Both the position numbers and the translations under genes were made by a program. A model generated the notes under the pieces. The model did no database searches. It was not told the origin of the DNA and saw only the letters and a program-made list of their open reading frames with translations. DNA of 64,000 nucleotides from an uncultured Rhizobium sp. GTDB taxonomy: Bacteria > Pseudomonadota > Alphaproteobacteria > Rhizobiales > Rhizobiaceae. Of this stretch, positions 63,294 to 64,000 are shown in pieces; within the stretch, counting starts at the first letter, position 1; every line of letters begins with the position of its first letter. The stretch spans positions 1 through 64,000 of the forward strand of contig CAMFIF010000016.1 of assembly GCA_945952415.1 (NCBI GenBank), given 5' to 3'.

Positions 63294-64000
63294 TCAGTCG
63301 ATGCGGATCACCACGCGGCCCCGGGTCTGGCCCGCCATGATGGCATCGGCAAGCTCGGGCAGCCGGTCCATCGGCTCCACGGTCGTCATTGCCGCGAGCT
63401 TGTCCCGGTCGAGGCTTTCGGCGAGCAGCGCCCAGGCGCGGTCGCGCTTTGCTGCGGGCGCCATCACCGAATCCACGCCGATCAGCGTCACGCCGCGCAG
63501 GATATGAGGCATGACCGTTCCCGGCAGATCGAAGCCGCCGGCCAGACCGCAGGCCGCCACCGCCCCGCCATAGACCGTCTGGGCCAGCACATTGGCAAGC
63601 GTTGTGGAGCCGACGGAATCGACCGCGCCCGTCCAGCGCTCCTTCTGGAGCGGTCCGCCCTTTTCGGCGAGCGTCGCCCGATCGACGAACTGGGTCGCGC
63701 CCAGCCCCTTCAGATAATCATGGGTATCGGGACGGCCGGTCGAGGCGGTGACAGAATAGCCGCGGCTTGCGAGCAGCGCCACGGCTACCGACCCCACGCC
63801 TCCGGCGGCGCCTGTCACGAGCACTTCGCCCTCACCCTTCCGGATCGTGCCCCAATCTTCGAGCGCATTGACGCAAAGTGCCGCCGTATAGCCTGCCGTG
63901 CCGATGGCCATGGACTGTTCCAGCGTGAAGGCGTCGGGAAGCCGCGTCAGCCAGCCGGGCTTGACCCGCTGATAGCCGCTATAGCCGCCCCATTCCGTCT
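63294..64000 (-). CDS. YhdH/AcuI-type medium-chain reductase (acrylyl-CoA reductase/quinone oxidoreductase family), 5' end outside the window
   Basis: The visible 235 codons are the C-terminal two thirds of an MDR protein (about 325 residues in full). The frame runs open through base 64000 with WGGYSGYQRVKPGWL, then AIGTAGYTAALCVNALEDWG and VLVTGAAGGVGSVAVALLA, the NADPH-binding motif of the YhdH/YhfP subgroup. AcuI members reduce acryloyl-CoA to propionyl-CoA. The 5' end, including the start codon, is cut by the window. It is convergent with the aldehyde dehydrogenase gene (35 bp apart). Physiological substrate unknown. Confidence 0.88.
   Translation of the reverse strand, partial: TEWGGYSGYQRVKPGWLTRLPDAFTLEQSMAIGTAGYTAALCVNALEDWGTIRKGEGEVLVTGAAGGVGSVAVALLASRGYSVTASTGRPDTHDYLKGLGATQFVDRATLAEKGGPLQKERWTGAVDSVGSTTLANVLAQTVYGGAVAACGLAGGFDLPGTVMPHILRGVTLIGVDSVMAPAAKRDRAWALLAESLDRDKLAAMTTVEPMDRLPELADAIMAGQTRGRVVIRID

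Overview
The window looks like a chromosome segment of an alphaproteobacterium of the Rhizobiales (Rhizobium/Agrobacterium/Shinella-like). The evidence is high GC, the irr–fabA–fabB–fabI arrangement, a class II EPSP synthase that reads very like the Agrobacterium CP4 enzyme, a FYDLN-acid protein, a membrane-anchored CycM-type cytochrome c, and palindromic intergenic repeats of rhizobial type. Genus is inferred from recalled family resemblance, not from a search.

Region 1 (1–15.4 kb) is mostly housekeeping: the SRP RNA (cut by the window edge), a HIT protein and nudC, a membrane diguanylate cyclase, kdsB–pheA, cycM, aroA, a FYDLN-acid protein, tRNA-Ala(GGC), an orphan gene, a TMEM43-like membrane protein, a YdcF-like protein, a small exported protein, a TRIC-family protein, irr, and the fabA–fabB–fabI unsaturated fatty acid genes.

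Region 2 (15.4–31.3 kb) begins the catabolic part. Two paralogous phytoene-desaturase-like flavoproteins, each followed by a MarR gene, diverge around a cyclase-family (isatin hydrolase/kynurenine formamidase type) hydrolase. Next come iorB/iorA (indolepyruvate oxidoreductase), a five-gene Dpp-type ABC importer and an exported VOC protein. The cyclase and iorA promoter regions share a near-identical 20-bp element.

Region 3 (31.3–48.1 kb) holds an AraC regulator, a two-component StyA-like monooxygenase set (flavin reductase, SDR, oxygenase), a MarR-like regulator, a RutA-like LLM monooxygenase with its own flavin reductase, and an exported serine hydrolase. A seven-gene operon follows, headed by a fusion of flavin monooxygenase and old yellow enzyme with the architecture of 2-aminobenzoyl-CoA monooxygenase/reductase, then beta-oxidation enzymes, a RidA-family protein and a 3-oxoadipyl-CoA-type thiolase. 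Three copies of an AT-rich palindrome link the StyA-like block to this operon. I infer a route from an N-heteroaromatic compound (indole-like) to anthranilate, then through CoA thioesters to central metabolism. The anthranilate-CoA ligase is not in the window.

Region 4 (48.1–57.5 kb) is a 4-hydroxyphenylacetate/homoprotocatechuate gene set: hpaF-E-D-G-H-I, hpaR, hpaB-C and an AraC activator. Palindromes consistent with HpaR operators lie at the hpaF and hpaB promoters. Region 5 (57.5–64 kb) holds iclR, a UPF0261 (Tm-1-like) gene, a HAD gene and a class III aminotransferase in one tight operon, a divergent PuuC-like aldehyde dehydrogenase, and the 3' part of a YhdH/AcuI-type reductase cut by the window end. 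Regions 2–5 together look like a catabolic district for aromatic amino-acid-derived and N-containing aromatic compounds. No insertion sequence, prophage or CRISPR array was seen.
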